Assembly (NCBI RefSeq): GCF_001011155.1
Contig: NZ_CP011479.1
Location: 3,428,501-3,492,500, forward strand
Source of the DNA: Hoeflea sp. IMCC20628
Lineage (GTDB): Bacteria > Pseudomonadota > Alphaproteobacteria > Rhizobiales > Rhizobiaceae
DNA length: 64,000 nucleotides
Direction of reading: 5' to 3'
The notes below the pieces were generated by a model. The model was not told the DNA's origin and searched no databases. It saw nothing but the letters and a program-made list of their open reading frames with translations. Position numbers and translations under genes: made by a program. Positions 1-9,142 of the stretch are shown here, piece after piece. How positions within the stretch are numbered: the first letter of the stretch is position 1; each line of letters opens with the position of its first letter.

Positions 1-995
1 TAGGACAGGCCGATCGGATAGCCGGTGCGGTTGTCCTTGACGATGCCGTGTTTCTTCAACACCGCGAAAAACGCGTTGGCGATGTCCTCGCAGGTGTTGC
101 CGGGCCTGGCGACGGCGAGCCCCGCATCCATACCCTCGGCCGTCGCCTTTTCGGCATCAAGAAAGGCCTGGGTTGGTTTGCCAAGGAAGACAGTGCGCGA
201 CAGCGGTACGTGATAGCGATTGTAGCAGCCGGCGATCTCGAAAAAGGTCCCCTCGCCCTTTTTCATCGGTCTGTCATCCCAGGTGAGATGCGGCGCGGAC
301 GCCTCAACGCCCGAGGGCAGCAGCGGCACGATCGCCGGATAATCACCGCCGATCCGCCCGTCGGGACCATCGACACCGCGTATGCCGGCGTCATAGATTT
401 CCGCCACCAGATCGCATTTGCGCATGCCGACCTCGATCTTGTCGAAGATACGCGCATGCATCGCCTCGACGATGCGGGCGGCGTTGCGCATATATTTGAT
501 TTCGGTCTCGCTCTTGACCGCCCGCTGCCAGTTGACCAGCGCAGTCGCGTCGACGAAGCGGGCGTTGGGCAGGTGCTTGACCAGCGACGCAAAAGCGGCT
601 GCCGAAAACCAGTAATTGTCCATCTCGACGCCGATGGTCAGCTTGCCAAAGCCCTTATCGGCCAGAATGCCCGAGAGATAATCCATCGGGTGCCGCTCGG
701 TCGATTGCACATAGTGATCCGGATAGCCCATGATGTTGCTGTGCTTTAGATAGGCGGTCAGCTTGGCGCCATTGCCGTCCTGGCCGCGGCCAAACCAGAT
801 CGGCTCGCCGGTGGGCGGCACAATCACTGCCTGATGCACATAGAACGACCAGCCGTCATAGCCGGTGAGCCAGTTCATGTTGGATGGATCGCTGACGATC
901 AGCAGATCAATCCCCTTGGCTTCCATTGACCGGCGGGTCTTGGCGAGCCGCGCTTCGTACTCGGCAAGTGAAAACTTGAGGCTGGGTTGTGTCAT
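1..995 (-). CDS. doeA: Ectoine hydrolase DoeA (EutD), C-terminus cut off by window edge
   Basis: This is a creatinase/M24 peptidase-fold protein of the DoeA type, which opens the ectoine ring to N-acetyl-diaminobutyrate in the cytoplasm. About 331 of roughly 390-400 residues are present; the 3' end lies left of the window. The N-terminal creatinase-like part reads MTQPSLKFSLAEY and contains NMNWLTGYDGWSFY, followed by the pita-bread part beginning near SETEIKYMRNAARIVE. The ATG at 995 is the last gene of the leftward ehuABCD-eutABC string, 31 bp after eutC. The identity rests on the conserved local order known from Sinorhizobium and Ruegeria ectoine loci plus the creatinase-like sequence; a general M24 aminopeptidase is a weaker alternative. 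The partner deacetylase gene doeB would be expected further left. Confidence 0.88.
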   Translation of the reverse strand, partial: MTQPSLKFSLAEYEARLAKTRRSMEAKGIDLLIVSDPSNMNWLTGYDGWSFYVHQAVIVPPTGEPIWFGRGQDGNGAKLTAYLKHSNIMGYPDHYVQSTERHPMDYLSGILADKGFGKLTIGVEMDNYWFSAAAFASLVKHLPNARFVDATALVNWQRAVKSETEIKYMRNAARIVEAMHARIFDKIEVGMRKCDLVAEIYDAGIRGVDGPDGRIGGDYPAIVPLLPSGVEASAPHLTWDDRPMKKGEGTFFEIAGCYNRYHVPLSRTVFLGKPTQAFLDAEKATAEGMDAGLAVARPGNTCEDIANAFFAVLKKHGIVKDNRTGYPIGLS

Positions 996-1026
996 GTCAA
1001 TTCCTCATTTGCCGGTCTTGCCGGGG

Positions 1027-2019
1027 TCAGCTTTCGAAGGTGGTTCCCGCCCCGGCTGCCAGGGCACGGTCATAGGCGAGCGAGGCAATCGCGGTGTCCT
1101 GGATGCCGGTCCCGGTCAGATCCGCGACGGTGATCTGTCCAGCGTGGGTGCGGCCGGGTTTTTGACCCGCGACCACCTGACCAAGTTCGGCAAATTCGGT
1201 ATTCGCCCCGACCAGCCCGGCCGTAATGGCATGATGGAGTTCCCCCAATCGGCGGGTCTGGTTCAGGCTGTCGGCGATATAGAGCCCGGCCTTGGCGATC
1301 AGCGCTGGTTCGAGTTCATTCTTGTGTTCAGCGTCCGAGCCCATCCCCGTGATGTGTTGGCCCGGCTCGAGCCAGTCGGCCTTCAGGATCGGCGTTACGG
1401 ATGGCGTCGTCGTCACGATGATGTCGGCGCCGGCGACAGCCGCCTTTGGATCGGCAAAAGCCGTGACGGGAATGCCGAGCTCTGCGGTCAATTCACCCGC
1501 CAGCGCCGTCGCCTTGGCGTCATCGCGCGCCCAGATCCGGGCCTCGCGGATTGGCCGCACCAGCATCACGGCCTTGAGCTGGAGCCGGGATTGCATGCCG
1601 GCGCCGAAGATCGCGGCAATGGCCGAATCCGGACGCGACAGGTGTTTTGCCGCCACCGCTCCGGCTGCAGCCGTTCGCACATCGGTGAGATAGCCATTGT
1701 CGAGCAGCAGCGCCTGAACCTGGCCGGTGCGGCTCGACAACAACACCATCATGCCGCTGGTGCTGGGCAGGCCAATCTTCGGATTGTCGAAAAAGCCCGG
1801 ACTGATCTTGATGGCAAAGTCTTCAATGCCTGGCACATAGGCGGCTTTCACATCGACCTCTCCACGGTATTCCGGAATATCGAGCCGAAGGATCGGCGGC
1901 ATCACCACGGCCTTTGTGGCCAGCGCATGAAACGCATTTTCCACGCAAGCGACCGCGTCTGCGTCGAGAGACACGAGTGATTTGAGATCTCTCTCGGTCA
2001 GTATTTTCATCTCGGTCAT
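1027..2019 (-). CDS. eutC: Ectoine utilization protein EutC (ornithine cyclodeaminase family)
   Basis: A 330-residue protein of the ornithine cyclodeaminase/mu-crystallin family. A dinucleotide-binding stretch is visible at about residues 130-145 (AAIFGAGMQSRLQ), with further family blocks such as TDVRTAAAGAVAAKHL and GSDAEHKNEL. In ectoine loci EutC is found with EutA and EutB, and the three have been proposed to convert hydroxyectoine to ectoine; the exact reaction is not established from sequence. I start it at the ATG at 2019 because this overlaps the eutB stop by 4 bp (ATGA), typical of translational coupling. A longer upstream reading would run deep into eutB. Confidence 0.9.
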   Translation of the reverse strand: MTEMKILTERDLKSLVSLDADAVACVENAFHALATKAVVMPPILRLDIPEYRGEVDVKAAYVPGIEDFAIKISPGFFDNPKIGLPSTSGMMVLLSSRTGQVQALLLDNGYLTDVRTAAAGAVAAKHLSRPDSAIAAIFGAGMQSRLQLKAVMLVRPIREARIWARDDAKATALAGELTAELGIPVTAFADPKAAVAGADIIVTTTPSVTPILKADWLEPGQHITGMGSDAEHKNELEPALIAKAGLYIADSLNQTRRLGELHHAITAGLVGANTEFAELGQVVAGQKPGRTHAGQITVADLTGTGIQDTAIASLAYDRALAAGAGTTFES

Positions 2020-3020
2020 GGTGCTGCCTCTGCCCAGGAATCGCTCTGTCCATTGATCACACGCCGGTGCACCGCCATGTCGACATTGCGCCCGGACAGG
2101 ATGATCGCCACAGGGCCGTCGATTGTCTTGATCTTGCCGGCGAGCAAAGCTGCAATTCCGACCGCGCCTGCCCCTTCGATGATCTCGCGTTCCTGCGCGT
2201 AGGCATGGCGCATGCCGGCAGCGATTTCGTCTTCGCTCAGCAGGATCAGATCGTCGAGCAGATCCCGGCACATGGCAAAGGTCACGCGGTTGTCGAGCCC
2301 GATGCCGCCGCCGAGCGAATCCGCCAGGCTTTGAAATTCCTCGACCATCACCGGAGCCCCGGCATCGAGGCTGGCTTTCATTGCAGCGCCGCGCTCCATG
2401 GTGATGCCGATGACACGGGTATCCGGCTTGCGCGCCTTGACGGCCGCAGCGATGCCTGCCGCCAACCCGCCGCCGGAAACCGGCACCAGCACGGTCGAAA
2501 CCTCCGGCATGTCCTCAAGAATTTCGAGCCCCAGCGTGCCCTGACCTGCGGTCACTGCCGGGTGATCGAAGGGCGGCACCATGACCAGCCCGTCTTCCCG
2601 GACCAGCCTGTCGACTTCTTCCTGGGCCTCGTCCTGCGACTTTCCAACAATGCAGACATTGGCGCCAAGATTGCGAATTTCGTCGATCTTGTTCTGCGGC
2701 ACCAGCCGCGACATGCAGATGGTAGCGATCGAGCCTTCCGCCTTGGCGGCATGGGCGAGCGCCCGGCCGTGATTGCCGGTCGAGGCGGCGACCACGCCGC
2801 GCGCGCGTTCCTCCGGTGTCAGCATCAAAACCGCATTGGTGGCGCCGCGCAGTTTGAATGCGCTGGTTGTCTGGTGATGTTCGAGCTTGAGCCCGACCGG
2901 CACACCGCACAATTTGCTCAGCGAGGCCGAATTCACAAAGGGGGTGCGCAAGACGCGACCGGATATGCGACGCGCTGCGGCTTCGATGTCGCTGATGGTG
3001 ACGGGGAGAGGTGCGGTCAT
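2016..3020 (-). CDS. eutB: Ectoine utilization protein EutB (threonine dehydratase-like, PLP)
   Basis: A 334-residue fold-type II PLP enzyme resembling threonine dehydratase. The cofactor lysine lies in TSAFKLRGA (about residues 52-60) and the glycine-rich phosphate loop in VPVSGGGLAAGI (about residue 180). It is coupled by 4-bp ATGA overlaps to eutA upstream and eutC downstream. In known ectoine clusters EutB is assigned, together with EutA and EutC, to removal of the hydroxyl group of hydroxyectoine. Threonine or serine dehydratase activity is the generic alternative, but the neighbourhood makes the Eut role much more likely. Confidence 0.9.
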   Translation of the reverse strand: MTAPLPVTISDIEAAARRISGRVLRTPFVNSASLSKLCGVPVGLKLEHHQTTSAFKLRGATNAVLMLTPEERARGVVAASTGNHGRALAHAAKAEGSIATICMSRLVPQNKIDEIRNLGANVCIVGKSQDEAQEEVDRLVREDGLVMVPPFDHPAVTAGQGTLGLEILEDMPEVSTVLVPVSGGGLAAGIAAAVKARKPDTRVIGITMERGAAMKASLDAGAPVMVEEFQSLADSLGGGIGLDNRVTFAMCRDLLDDLILLSEDEIAAGMRHAYAQEREIIEGAGAVGIAALLAGKIKTIDGPVAIILSGRNVDMAVHRRVINGQSDSWAEAAP

Positions 3021-3802
3021 TGAGAGTTCTCCGGCAGCGGAAGCGTCATCAAGCTACCCAGTTCAGGACGGACTGTGGTGTCGCCGCAAAGCCTGAGACA
3101 GGCCCAGGCGGTCGCCAGATTACTGGTGACGACAGGCTTGCCGATGGCCGCTTCAATTTCGGCAACCACGGCAGCAGCCCGCACGGCGGTGCAGGAAATG
3201 AACAGCGCGTCGGAGTCCGGCGCCATGGCTTGGCGTGCAAAAGCGACAATCTCGCTCAGCGCAATCCGCGCCATTTCCCGGTCATCGGTCAGGCCAAGAC
3301 AGGTGAAGCGGTCGATGGCAAATCCCAGCCCGGCAAAATGCTCTGCCATCGGTCGGCTGGTCTCTATTGAATAGGGTGTCAAAATCGAGATCCGCCTGGC
3401 ACCAAGCGCTGTGAGGGCTTTGGCGGCCGCAGCGGTCGGCGTCACAACACTGGCCTCAGGCTTGGCTGCCTTGATCGCTGCCTCGATATTCTGGTCGCCG
3501 ATGACAACCGAAGCGGCGGTGCAGGAATACATCACCACATCCAGCGTCTCACCCGGCAGGATCAATTCCGCCGCAGCCGTCATTGATGGCTGCATGGCGC
3601 GCAGATTGTCCGGCGTCACCGGATTGGCATAGGGAATGCGCGTCACGTAGACGCCGATGTGCTCGCTTGCAACCATGCGGCAAAAATCGGGCTCGGTGGT
3701 GTGATCCGTCGCCAGGATGATCAGTCCGATCCGCTTGCCGTGCGGCCGGACGTCGAGGCGCGGCTTGCGTGACGCGAGCGAGAGTTCGACAGCCTGGCTC
3801 AT
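3017..3802 (-). CDS. eutA: Ectoine utilization protein EutA (Asp/Glu racemase-maleate isomerase family)
   Basis: A 261-residue member of the aspartate/glutamate racemase and maleate cis-trans isomerase superfamily. The two catalytic-type cysteines of the family are visible in YSCTAAS (about residue 93) and ISCTAVR (about residue 200). It begins at an ATG overlapping the ehuD stop by 4 bp and ends overlapping eutB, so ehuD-eutA-eutB-eutC are translationally chained. Proposed role: first step of hydroxyectoine processing with EutB and EutC. The superfamily call is secure from sequence; the exact reaction is inferred from context. Confidence 0.9.
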   Translation of the reverse strand: MSQAVELSLASRKPRLDVRPHGKRIGLIILATDHTTEPDFCRMVASEHIGVYVTRIPYANPVTPDNLRAMQPSMTAAAELILPGETLDVVMYSCTAASVVIGDQNIEAAIKAAKPEASVVTPTAAAAKALTALGARRISILTPYSIETSRPMAEHFAGLGFAIDRFTCLGLTDDREMARIALSEIVAFARQAMAPDSDALFISCTAVRAAAVVAEIEAAIGKPVVTSNLATAWACLRLCGDTTVRPELGSLMTLPLPENSQ

Positions 3803-4461
3803 CGCTCATCCACCCGTGAATAACGCGCTTCCAGCCGGCGCAGGAAGAACACCGAGATCAGGCTGATGACCAGGAAGAACACGCCGACCAGCGTCATCGG
3901 TTCGATATAGCGGTAATTGCTGTTGGCGATGCTCTTGGCCTGGTTCATCAGCTCCAGCACGGTTATCGCCGACAGCAGCGGCGTCTCCTTGAACATGGCG
4001 ATCATGTAATTGGCGAGCGCCGGAATCATCGGCGGAATCGCCTGTGGCAGGATCACATGGATCCAGGCCTGGCGGGTGGTCAGGTTGGTGGCCTTGGCCG
4101 CCTCCCACTGGCCGCGCGGCACGTTCTCGATACCGGCGCGATAGACTTCGGCGATATAGGTGCCGTAGTGAATGCCCAGACCAATGACGCCCGCGACCAG
4201 AGCCGGCAGCCGGATGCCGATATCAGGCAGGACGAAGAACAGGAAATAGAGCTGCACCAGAAGCGGCGTGCCGCGAATGAATTCAACGATGAAGCCGGTC
4301 ACCTGTGCAATCGGCTTTGGCGCGGTCATGCGCAGAACCGCAAACACCAGACCAATAACAATGGCAACCATGGCGCCAAGGACAGTTGCCACGATGGTGA
4401 TCTTGAAGCCTTGCAGCAGGGTCGGCATGATCTGCCAGACGAAATTCCAATCCCATTCCAT
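3799..4461 (-). CDS. ehuD: Ectoine/hydroxyectoine ABC transporter permease EhuD
   Basis: A 220-residue inner-membrane permease of the His/Glu/Gln/Arg/opine (polar amino acid) ABC family. Several hydrophobic segments are visible and the cytoplasmic EAA loop appears as ENVPRGQWEAAKATNLT. With EhuC it forms the channel for ectoine uptake energised by EhuA and fed by EhuB. A GTG at 4464 directly precedes the ATG at 4461; a TGAGGG stretch about 8 bases upstream favours the ATG, although either is possible. It starts within 3 bp of the ehuC stop and overlaps eutA. Confidence 0.92.
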   Translation of the reverse strand: MEWDWNFVWQIMPTLLQGFKITIVATVLGAMVAIVIGLVFAVLRMTAPKPIAQVTGFIVEFIRGTPLLVQLYFLFFVLPDIGIRLPALVAGVIGLGIHYGTYIAEVYRAGIENVPRGQWEAAKATNLTTRQAWIHVILPQAIPPMIPALANYMIAMFKETPLLSAITVLELMNQAKSIANSNYRYIEPMTLVGVFFLVISLISVFFLRRLEARYSRVDER

Positions 4462-4464
4462 CAC

Positions 4465-5130
4465 TTATGCCCTCACCCCATCCAGACCGCGTGTCACACG
4501 GCGTTCAAGCCAGCGCATGCCGCGCGATATCACCCAGGCCATGGCGAAATAGAGCAGCAGGATGGTCACAAACGGGATCAGCGTGCTGCCGGTCTGGGCC
4601 CGCACCACCTGGGCCTGAAAGGTCATGTCATTGAGCGAAATCAGCGAGACGACGGCGGTGCCCTTGAGCAATTCGATGGCGTTGTTGCCGAAGGTCGGCA
4701 ACATCAGCGGCAGCGCCTGCGGCAGGATGATATGACGCATCGCCTGCAATCGGGTCAGATTGAGCGCGACACAGGCCTCGCGCTGTTCGCGCCCGATCGC
4801 CTTGATGGCGCCGCGCACCACCTCGGCTCCGTAGGCGCCTACATTAAGCCCCAGCGCCAGCACGCCTGCCTGCAAGGGCGACAGAGTGATGCCGGCAAAA
4901 GGCAGCACGAAATAGGCCCAGAACAGTTGCACGAAGATCGAGGTGCCGCGAAAGAATTCGATATATGTCGTGGCCAGCATCCGGACCGGCAGAAAACGGC
5001 TGACACGGCCCAGGCCTGCGGCAAACGCTGCGACCACGGCCAGGGCCGAGCCCATGACAGTCAGTTGCAGCGTCACCAGCGCGCCCTGCAGGATAAGCCC
5101 AATATAGCCCGACCAGTCGATCATGATCAT
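4465..5130 (-). CDS. ehuC: Ectoine/hydroxyectoine ABC transporter permease EhuC
   Basis: A 221-residue membrane permease of the same family as EhuD, with its own EAA loop (EVVRGAIKAIGREQREA). I start it at the ATG at 5130 (MIMIDWSGY), which has a GGAA ribosome-binding stretch just upstream; a TTG nine codons earlier is open but has no such site. It follows ehuB after a gap that contains a strong stem-loop and abuts ehuD. Function: one of two transmembrane halves of the ectoine importer. Confidence 0.92.
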   Translation of the reverse strand: MIMIDWSGYIGLILQGALVTLQLTVMGSALAVVAAFAAGLGRVSRFLPVRMLATTYIEFFRGTSIFVQLFWAYFVLPFAGITLSPLQAGVLALGLNVGAYGAEVVRGAIKAIGREQREACVALNLTRLQAMRHIILPQALPLMLPTFGNNAIELLKGTAVVSLISLNDMTFQAQVVRAQTGSTLIPFVTILLLYFAMAWVISRGMRWLERRVTRGLDGVRA

Positions 5131-5186
5131 TGAGTTCCAGTGTGAAAAAACATCCAAACGTCCGCCAGCAAACGCTCTGTCCGGCA

Positions 5187-5213
5187 GTCTCCCCCCGGCT
5201 TGCGGGGGGAGAC
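5187..5213 (-). promoter_or_regulatory. Intercistronic stem-loop between ehuB and ehuC
   Basis: A perfect 11-bp GC-rich stem (GTCTCCCCCCG paired with its complement) closes a 5-base loop. There is no T-run on either side, so it does not look like an intrinsic terminator. Lying directly after the binding-protein gene, it probably blocks 3' exonucleases or partly attenuates transcription, giving more EhuB than permease. This is inferred by analogy with other binding-protein operons. Confidence 0.7.
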
Positions 5214-5236
5214 GTGTTCGTCAACGACAGGGGGCC

Positions 5237-6085
5237 TTATTGCGGCGCGCAGAGTTTGTCGCGTGAGGTCGACATCGCGGCTGCGGCGGAGAAACCGTAA
5301 GGCTCGATGATCTTGGCGAAATCACCGGACTCCTTCATCTTGGCGAGTTCGACGTCAAAGGCATCGCGCAGAGATTCATCGCCCTTCTTGAAGGCTGCGC
5401 CATCGCAATAGACCGGTGCGCCGATGACCGGCGCCACGACTTCAAGGTTTGGATCCTCGGCCTTGGCCAGCAGGTCGTTGATCGACAGGACCGGCAGCGA
5501 ATAGACGTCGATGCGACCATCCTGCAGCATCTTGATGCCACTCTGGCCATCCGGCACAACAATCACCCGGTCCCGCGGAACGCCGGCTTCGAGCGCCAGC
5601 TTTTCTTCGGTTCCGCCGCCCGGTGCGCCAATCCTGGCGTCGGCATTGTCGGCGATGTCCTTGAAGCTGGTGAGGCCGAGCGGGTTGCCCTTCTTCAAGG
5701 CAAAAGCTTCGGCATCGCAGAGAATCGGCTCGGAATAGGAGACCGCTGCACAGCGTTCCGGCTTCATGAACAGCCCGGCGGTGATGGCATCGTGGCGACC
5801 GGCCTGGAGACCGGGGATCATGGCTCCGTATTCAGAGATCGAGGCGGCGACATCTTCGATGCCCAGCCGCTTGAATATTTCGCGTGCCACATCCGGGGCA
5901 GCGCCCGAGACCTTGCCGTCAGCGCCGACAGCGGTGAACGGCGGCTCATTGGCGATGGCGATGCGGGCAAAGCCCTGGTCTTTGAGTTGCTGCAGCTTGT
6001 TGTCATCTGCCGCCGCGGGTGCGGCCCAGACCGCAGCCAGGGCTGCCACGCTTGCAGCCAATGTCACGAGATTTCCTGTTTTCAT
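5237..6085 (-). CDS. ehuB: Ectoine/hydroxyectoine-binding periplasmic protein EhuB
   Basis: A 282-residue periplasmic solute-binding protein of the polar amino acid type (SBP family 3). The N-terminus (MKTGNLVTLAAS... to AAPAAADD) is a typical Sec signal peptide of about 27 residues. The body shows family blocks such as FARIAIANEPPFTAVGADGK and GYSEP-like YSEPILCDAEAF. The ATG at 6085 is chosen because AGGAG lies 8 bases upstream; an in-frame GTG sits within the spacer. It captures ectoines in the periplasm and hands them to EhuCD. Confidence 0.93.
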   Translation of the reverse strand: MKTGNLVTLAASVAALAAVWAAPAAADDNKLQQLKDQGFARIAIANEPPFTAVGADGKVSGAAPDVAREIFKRLGIEDVAASISEYGAMIPGLQAGRHDAITAGLFMKPERCAAVSYSEPILCDAEAFALKKGNPLGLTSFKDIADNADARIGAPGGGTEEKLALEAGVPRDRVIVVPDGQSGIKMLQDGRIDVYSLPVLSINDLLAKAEDPNLEVVAPVIGAPVYCDGAAFKKGDESLRDAFDVELAKMKESGDFAKIIEPYGFSAAAAMSTSRDKLCAPQ

Positions 6086-6147
6086 AGTTCCCACTCCTTG
6101 TTTTGTTTTTCGTCTCGATAAAGGGCTTTGCCGGGGCCGGTCAGGCC

Positions 6148-6933
6148 TCAGACGCGGTGCCCCGCCGCGATGATCTTGCGCAGGAAGGTTTGCGTCCGCT
6201 CCTGCTTCGGATGACTGAAAATCTCGTCCGGCTTGCCTTCCTCGACGATCTTGCCGGCGTCGAAAAAAAGCACCCGGTCGGCAAAGTCGTGGGCAAAGCC
6301 CATCTCATGGGTGACGAGCAGCATGGTCATGTCGGTTTCGTCGGCGAGTTTGCGCATCACGCTCAGCACCTCCTCGACCAGTTCCGGATCGAGCGCCGAG
6401 GTGACTTCATCAAACAGCATGATCTTCGGCGAGAGAGCCAGCGCCCGTGCAATCGCAACCCGTTGCTTCTGCCCGCCGGACAGCTGGGACGGCATGCTTT
6501 TCGCCTTGTCGGCAAGCCCGACCATGTCGAGCAGCTCCATGGCCCGTGTCTCCGCCTCTGCCCGCGGCGTATTCTTGGTCAGCATCGGAGCCAGCGTCAC
6601 ATTGTCGAGCACGCATTTGTGCGGAAACAGGTTGAAGTGCTGAAACACCATGCCGATCTTTTCGCGCATCATGTGCAGATGGCGCTCATCGGCAGCCACC
6701 AGGCCACCAGCCTTTTGCATGTGATAAAGCTGGGACCCATCGACTTCGATCTGGCCACCATTGATCCGCTCAAGCGTCATCAGAATGCGCAGAATCGTCG
6801 TCTTGCCGGATCCCGAGGGGCCGATCAGTGCCAGTTTCTCACCCGGCATCACGTCCATCGAGAGGCCGTCGAGCACGGTCAGACTGCCGAAGCTCTTGGT
6901 AATATTGTCAATGCGGATGATCGGCGCTGTCAT
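6148..6933 (-). CDS. ehuA: Ectoine/hydroxyectoine ABC transporter ATPase EhuA
   Basis: A 261-residue ABC ATPase of the polar amino acid import group. Walker A is GPSGSGKTT (about residues 37-45), the signature is [15 protein letters not shown], Walker B leads into [12 protein letters not shown], and the H-loop is VTHEMGFA. The start at 6933 (MTAPIIRID) is preceded by GGGAGA. It is the first transporter gene downstream of enuR and the intergenic region carries a candidate operator. It energises EhuCD from the cytoplasmic face. Confidence 0.93.
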   Translation of the reverse strand: MTAPIIRIDNITKSFGSLTVLDGLSMDVMPGEKLALIGPSGSGKTTILRILMTLERINGGQIEVDGSQLYHMQKAGGLVAADERHLHMMREKIGMVFQHFNLFPHKCVLDNVTLAPMLTKNTPRAEAETRAMELLDMVGLADKAKSMPSQLSGGQKQRVAIARALALSPKIMLFDEVTSALDPELVEEVLSVMRKLADETDMTMLLVTHEMGFAHDFADRVLFFDAGKIVEEGKPDEIFSHPKQERTQTFLRKIIAAGHRV

Positions 6934-7054
6934 TCGTGTCTCTCCCCGTTGAGACCGGCATGACCTAACGATGACCATGACTTTAAATCATGTCAATGTG
7001 AATAATAATATCAGTACAATTATTGTCGAAACGGCTATATTCTGTCCACGCTGC
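6934..7054. promoter_or_regulatory. Intergenic region enuR-ehuA with dyad, candidate ehu operon promoter
   Basis: This 121-bp AT-rich stretch separates the enuR stop from ehuA. It holds an inverted repeat, CATGA at 6976-6980 and TCATG at 6988-6992 around a 7-bp AT-rich centre, and a TTGACA-like hexamer on the minus strand overlapping it. It is the natural place for an EnuR-controlled promoter, but no binding consensus is certain from sequence alone. Confidence 0.4.
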
Positions 7055-8440
7055 TCAAATCACAAGCAACGGCGCCTCGGGATCTCCGATCGACATCGAT
7101 GCAATGATCTCGAGACCGATGCTCAATTCTTCTTCCGTCGTTGATCCAAGCGAGATCCGCACGGACGGACGCCAGCCGAGGTCGGCAATGCGGAAGGAAG
7201 ACCCCGGCGCGATGGCCACCCCGCGCAACCGGGCCTGGGACACGAACCCCTCTTCGGTGTGGCCAGCCGGCAGATGCAGCCAGATATGCAGGCTTTGCGG
7301 ATGCGCCCGGTAATCCAGTCCGGCAAGCTTTTCATCGGCGATGGCATGCCGCGCCGCCAGAGCCTTGCGTTGCCAGTCGACCAGTTCGAGCGCGGTCCCG
7401 TCATCCACCCAGCGGGTGGCAATCTCGGCGATCGCCGGCGTCGCCATCCAGTTGGAAACCAAATGCCGGTTGGTCACCGCGGAGACATAGCGATCCGGCG
7501 CCGCCAGATAGCCGATCCTGACGCCGGGGACCGTGATTTTGGTGAAACTGGTGACATAGAGCGTGCGTTCGGGCGCGAAGGCGGCAACAGGCGGCACCCC
7601 TGCCTCGACAAGAGGGCCGAGGACATCGTTTTCGATAATGGCAATATCATGCCGCCTGGCGACATCCGCCAGTGCCGCGCGCCGTTCCCCGCTCATCAGC
7701 GTGGCCATGGGATTGATGACCGAAGGCTGCAGGAACACCGCGCGGATGACACCATTGCGGCATGCCTCGTCGAGCGCCTCCGGGATCATGCCGTCATGGT
7801 CAATCGCCAGGCCTTTGAGATGCAGGCCAAGATAGGTCACAAGCGGCTTCAGTGTGTGATGGCTGATGGCTTCGGCAGCGATGGTGGCTCCGGGCTGGGC
7901 GACACTCATCATCGCCACGGTCATGGCCGGGGTAGCGCCATTTGTGATGCTGATATTGAGCGGCGAGACATCCAGCCCACATTGGGCCAGCCATAGGGCT
8001 GCGACCTGACGGTGCCGCGGGAAGACCATGTTGGGACGGAAGGACAGCGCCGAACTTGACGGCAGGTTCTCACCCAGCCAGGCGAAGGCTTCCCGCATCC
8101 GGTCGAGATGGATCTGGTCGCAGGCGGGCTTGAGAATCGACAGGTCGATCAGCTCACCCAGCCGTTCCGGCAGATAGGGAGAGGCTGGCTCTCCCGACTG
8201 GGTTTGCACGAAACTGCCGCGCCCGACCTCCCCGGCGACCAGACCACGGCGGATCAGTTCATCATAGGCGCGACTGATGGTCTGCACCGAGAGGCCAAGA
8301 TCGTCGGCCAGACGCCGATGCGTCGGCAATCGGGCGCCATTGACGAGCATGCCGCCCTGGATCGCACGGGTGAATTGTTCGGCGAGCGAGAGATAGGCCG
8401 GCCGGCGAAGTTGTGATGGATCAGGCTGCCATATTGTCAT
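7055..8440 (-). CDS. enuR: MocR/GntR-type ectoine regulator EnuR
   Basis: A 461-residue MocR regulator: an N-terminal winged helix (about residues 15-80, GARLPTHRRLADDLGLS) fused to an aminotransferase-fold domain. The PLP lysine is K301 in YVTSFTKITVPG. EnuR proteins repress ectoine catabolic operons and are relieved by diaminobutyrate intermediates that react with the bound PLP. The ATG at 8440 (MTIWQPDP) is used; a TTG five codons earlier is also open. It is the first gene of the leftward ehu/eut string and divergent from asnC, the arrangement seen in characterised ectoine loci. Confidence 0.92.
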   Translation of the reverse strand: MTIWQPDPSQLRRPAYLSLAEQFTRAIQGGMLVNGARLPTHRRLADDLGLSVQTISRAYDELIRRGLVAGEVGRGSFVQTQSGEPASPYLPERLGELIDLSILKPACDQIHLDRMREAFAWLGENLPSSSALSFRPNMVFPRHRQVAALWLAQCGLDVSPLNISITNGATPAMTVAMMSVAQPGATIAAEAISHHTLKPLVTYLGLHLKGLAIDHDGMIPEALDEACRNGVIRAVFLQPSVINPMATLMSGERRAALADVARRHDIAIIENDVLGPLVEAGVPPVAAFAPERTLYVTSFTKITVPGVRIGYLAAPDRYVSAVTNRHLVSNWMATPAIAEIATRWVDDGTALELVDWQRKALAARHAIADEKLAGLDYRAHPQSLHIWLHLPAGHTEEGFVSQARLRGVAIAPGSSFRIADLGWRPSVRISLGSTTEEELSIGLEIIASMSIGDPEAPLLVI

Positions 8441-8546
8441 GATTTCACAGTGCAAAATATCATATCAATTGACAACACCAAACTACGGCATCATTGTCGT
8501 TTTTTTGACATTGAACACGTTTTGGACCGCGCGGGAGCGCAACTCT
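8441..8546. promoter_or_regulatory. Divergent promoter region enuR/asnC
   Basis: This 106-bp region between divergently transcribed enuR and asnC contains TTGACA hexamers at 8469-8474 and 8505-8510 on the plus strand. The second is a plausible -35 element for asnC. A GGGAG ribosome-binding site lies upstream of the asnC ATG. No clear operator consensus is assigned. Confidence 0.4.
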
Positions 8547-9023
8547 ATGAAACTCGACGCCATCGACCTTCGCATTCTGGCAGCCGTTCAAGCGGATGGG
8601 CGCATCACCAAGCTGGCGGTTGCCGAAAAAGCCGGCCTGTCGCCCACACCCTGCTGGATGCGGCTGCGCAAGCTGGAAAAGGCCGGCATCATCGCCGGTT
8701 ATCACGCCCATATTGATGTCCGGCGTATCGCGCCGGTGGCCAGTGTCTTGATGGAGGTGACGCTCACCAATCATCGTCAGGCCGATTTCGAACGCTTCGA
8801 GCGCGCGATCGCCGCTATCCCCGAAATCACCGCCTGCTGGTCGGTCGGCGGCGGGGTCGACTACATCCTGAAGATCATGGCGTCTGACATCGACGCCTAT
8901 CAGCGCCTGGTCGATGGCCTGCTCGACCGGGAACTCGGCATAGATCGCTACTTCACCTACATCGTCACCAAAACCGTCAAGGAAGAGACCGTGCTGTCGC
9001 TTGAGGCGCTGCTGCCGCAATAG
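8547..9023 (+). CDS. asnC: Lrp/AsnC-family regulator of ectoine catabolism
   Basis: A 158-residue Lrp/AsnC regulator. An N-terminal helix-turn-helix (ITKLAVAEKAGLSPTPCWMRLRKLE, about residues 20-45, shown here as the recognisable core TPCWMRLRKLE) is followed by a RAM ligand-binding domain. The ATG at 8547 has GGGAG upstream; the reading extends further back but without support. AsnC-type genes are constant members of ectoine loci, where they act together with EnuR as activator. Here it heads the rightward asnC-doeC-doeD group. Confidence 0.9.
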   Translation: MKLDAIDLRILAAVQADGRITKLAVAEKAGLSPTPCWMRLRKLEKAGIIAGYHAHIDVRRIAPVASVLMEVTLTNHRQADFERFERAIAAIPEITACWSVGGGVDYILKIMASDIDAYQRLVDGLLDRELGIDRYFTYIVTKTVKEETVLSLEALLPQ

Positions 9024-9142
9024 ACAAAGTCTCTGCATTGTCCGGTCAATTCGGCCCGTCTCTCTCTCCCACGCCCATGGAACAGACAATCTCTCGCAGG
9101 CTTCGTGACATCTTGTTGCAAGACCCAAGAGGAGATCCGGAC

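Noticed and set aside
5187-5213. The ehuB/ehuC hairpin as a Rho-independent terminator
   Set aside because: No T-run follows in either direction and downstream permease genes have no separate promoter that I can see; an RNA-stabilising stem is more likely.
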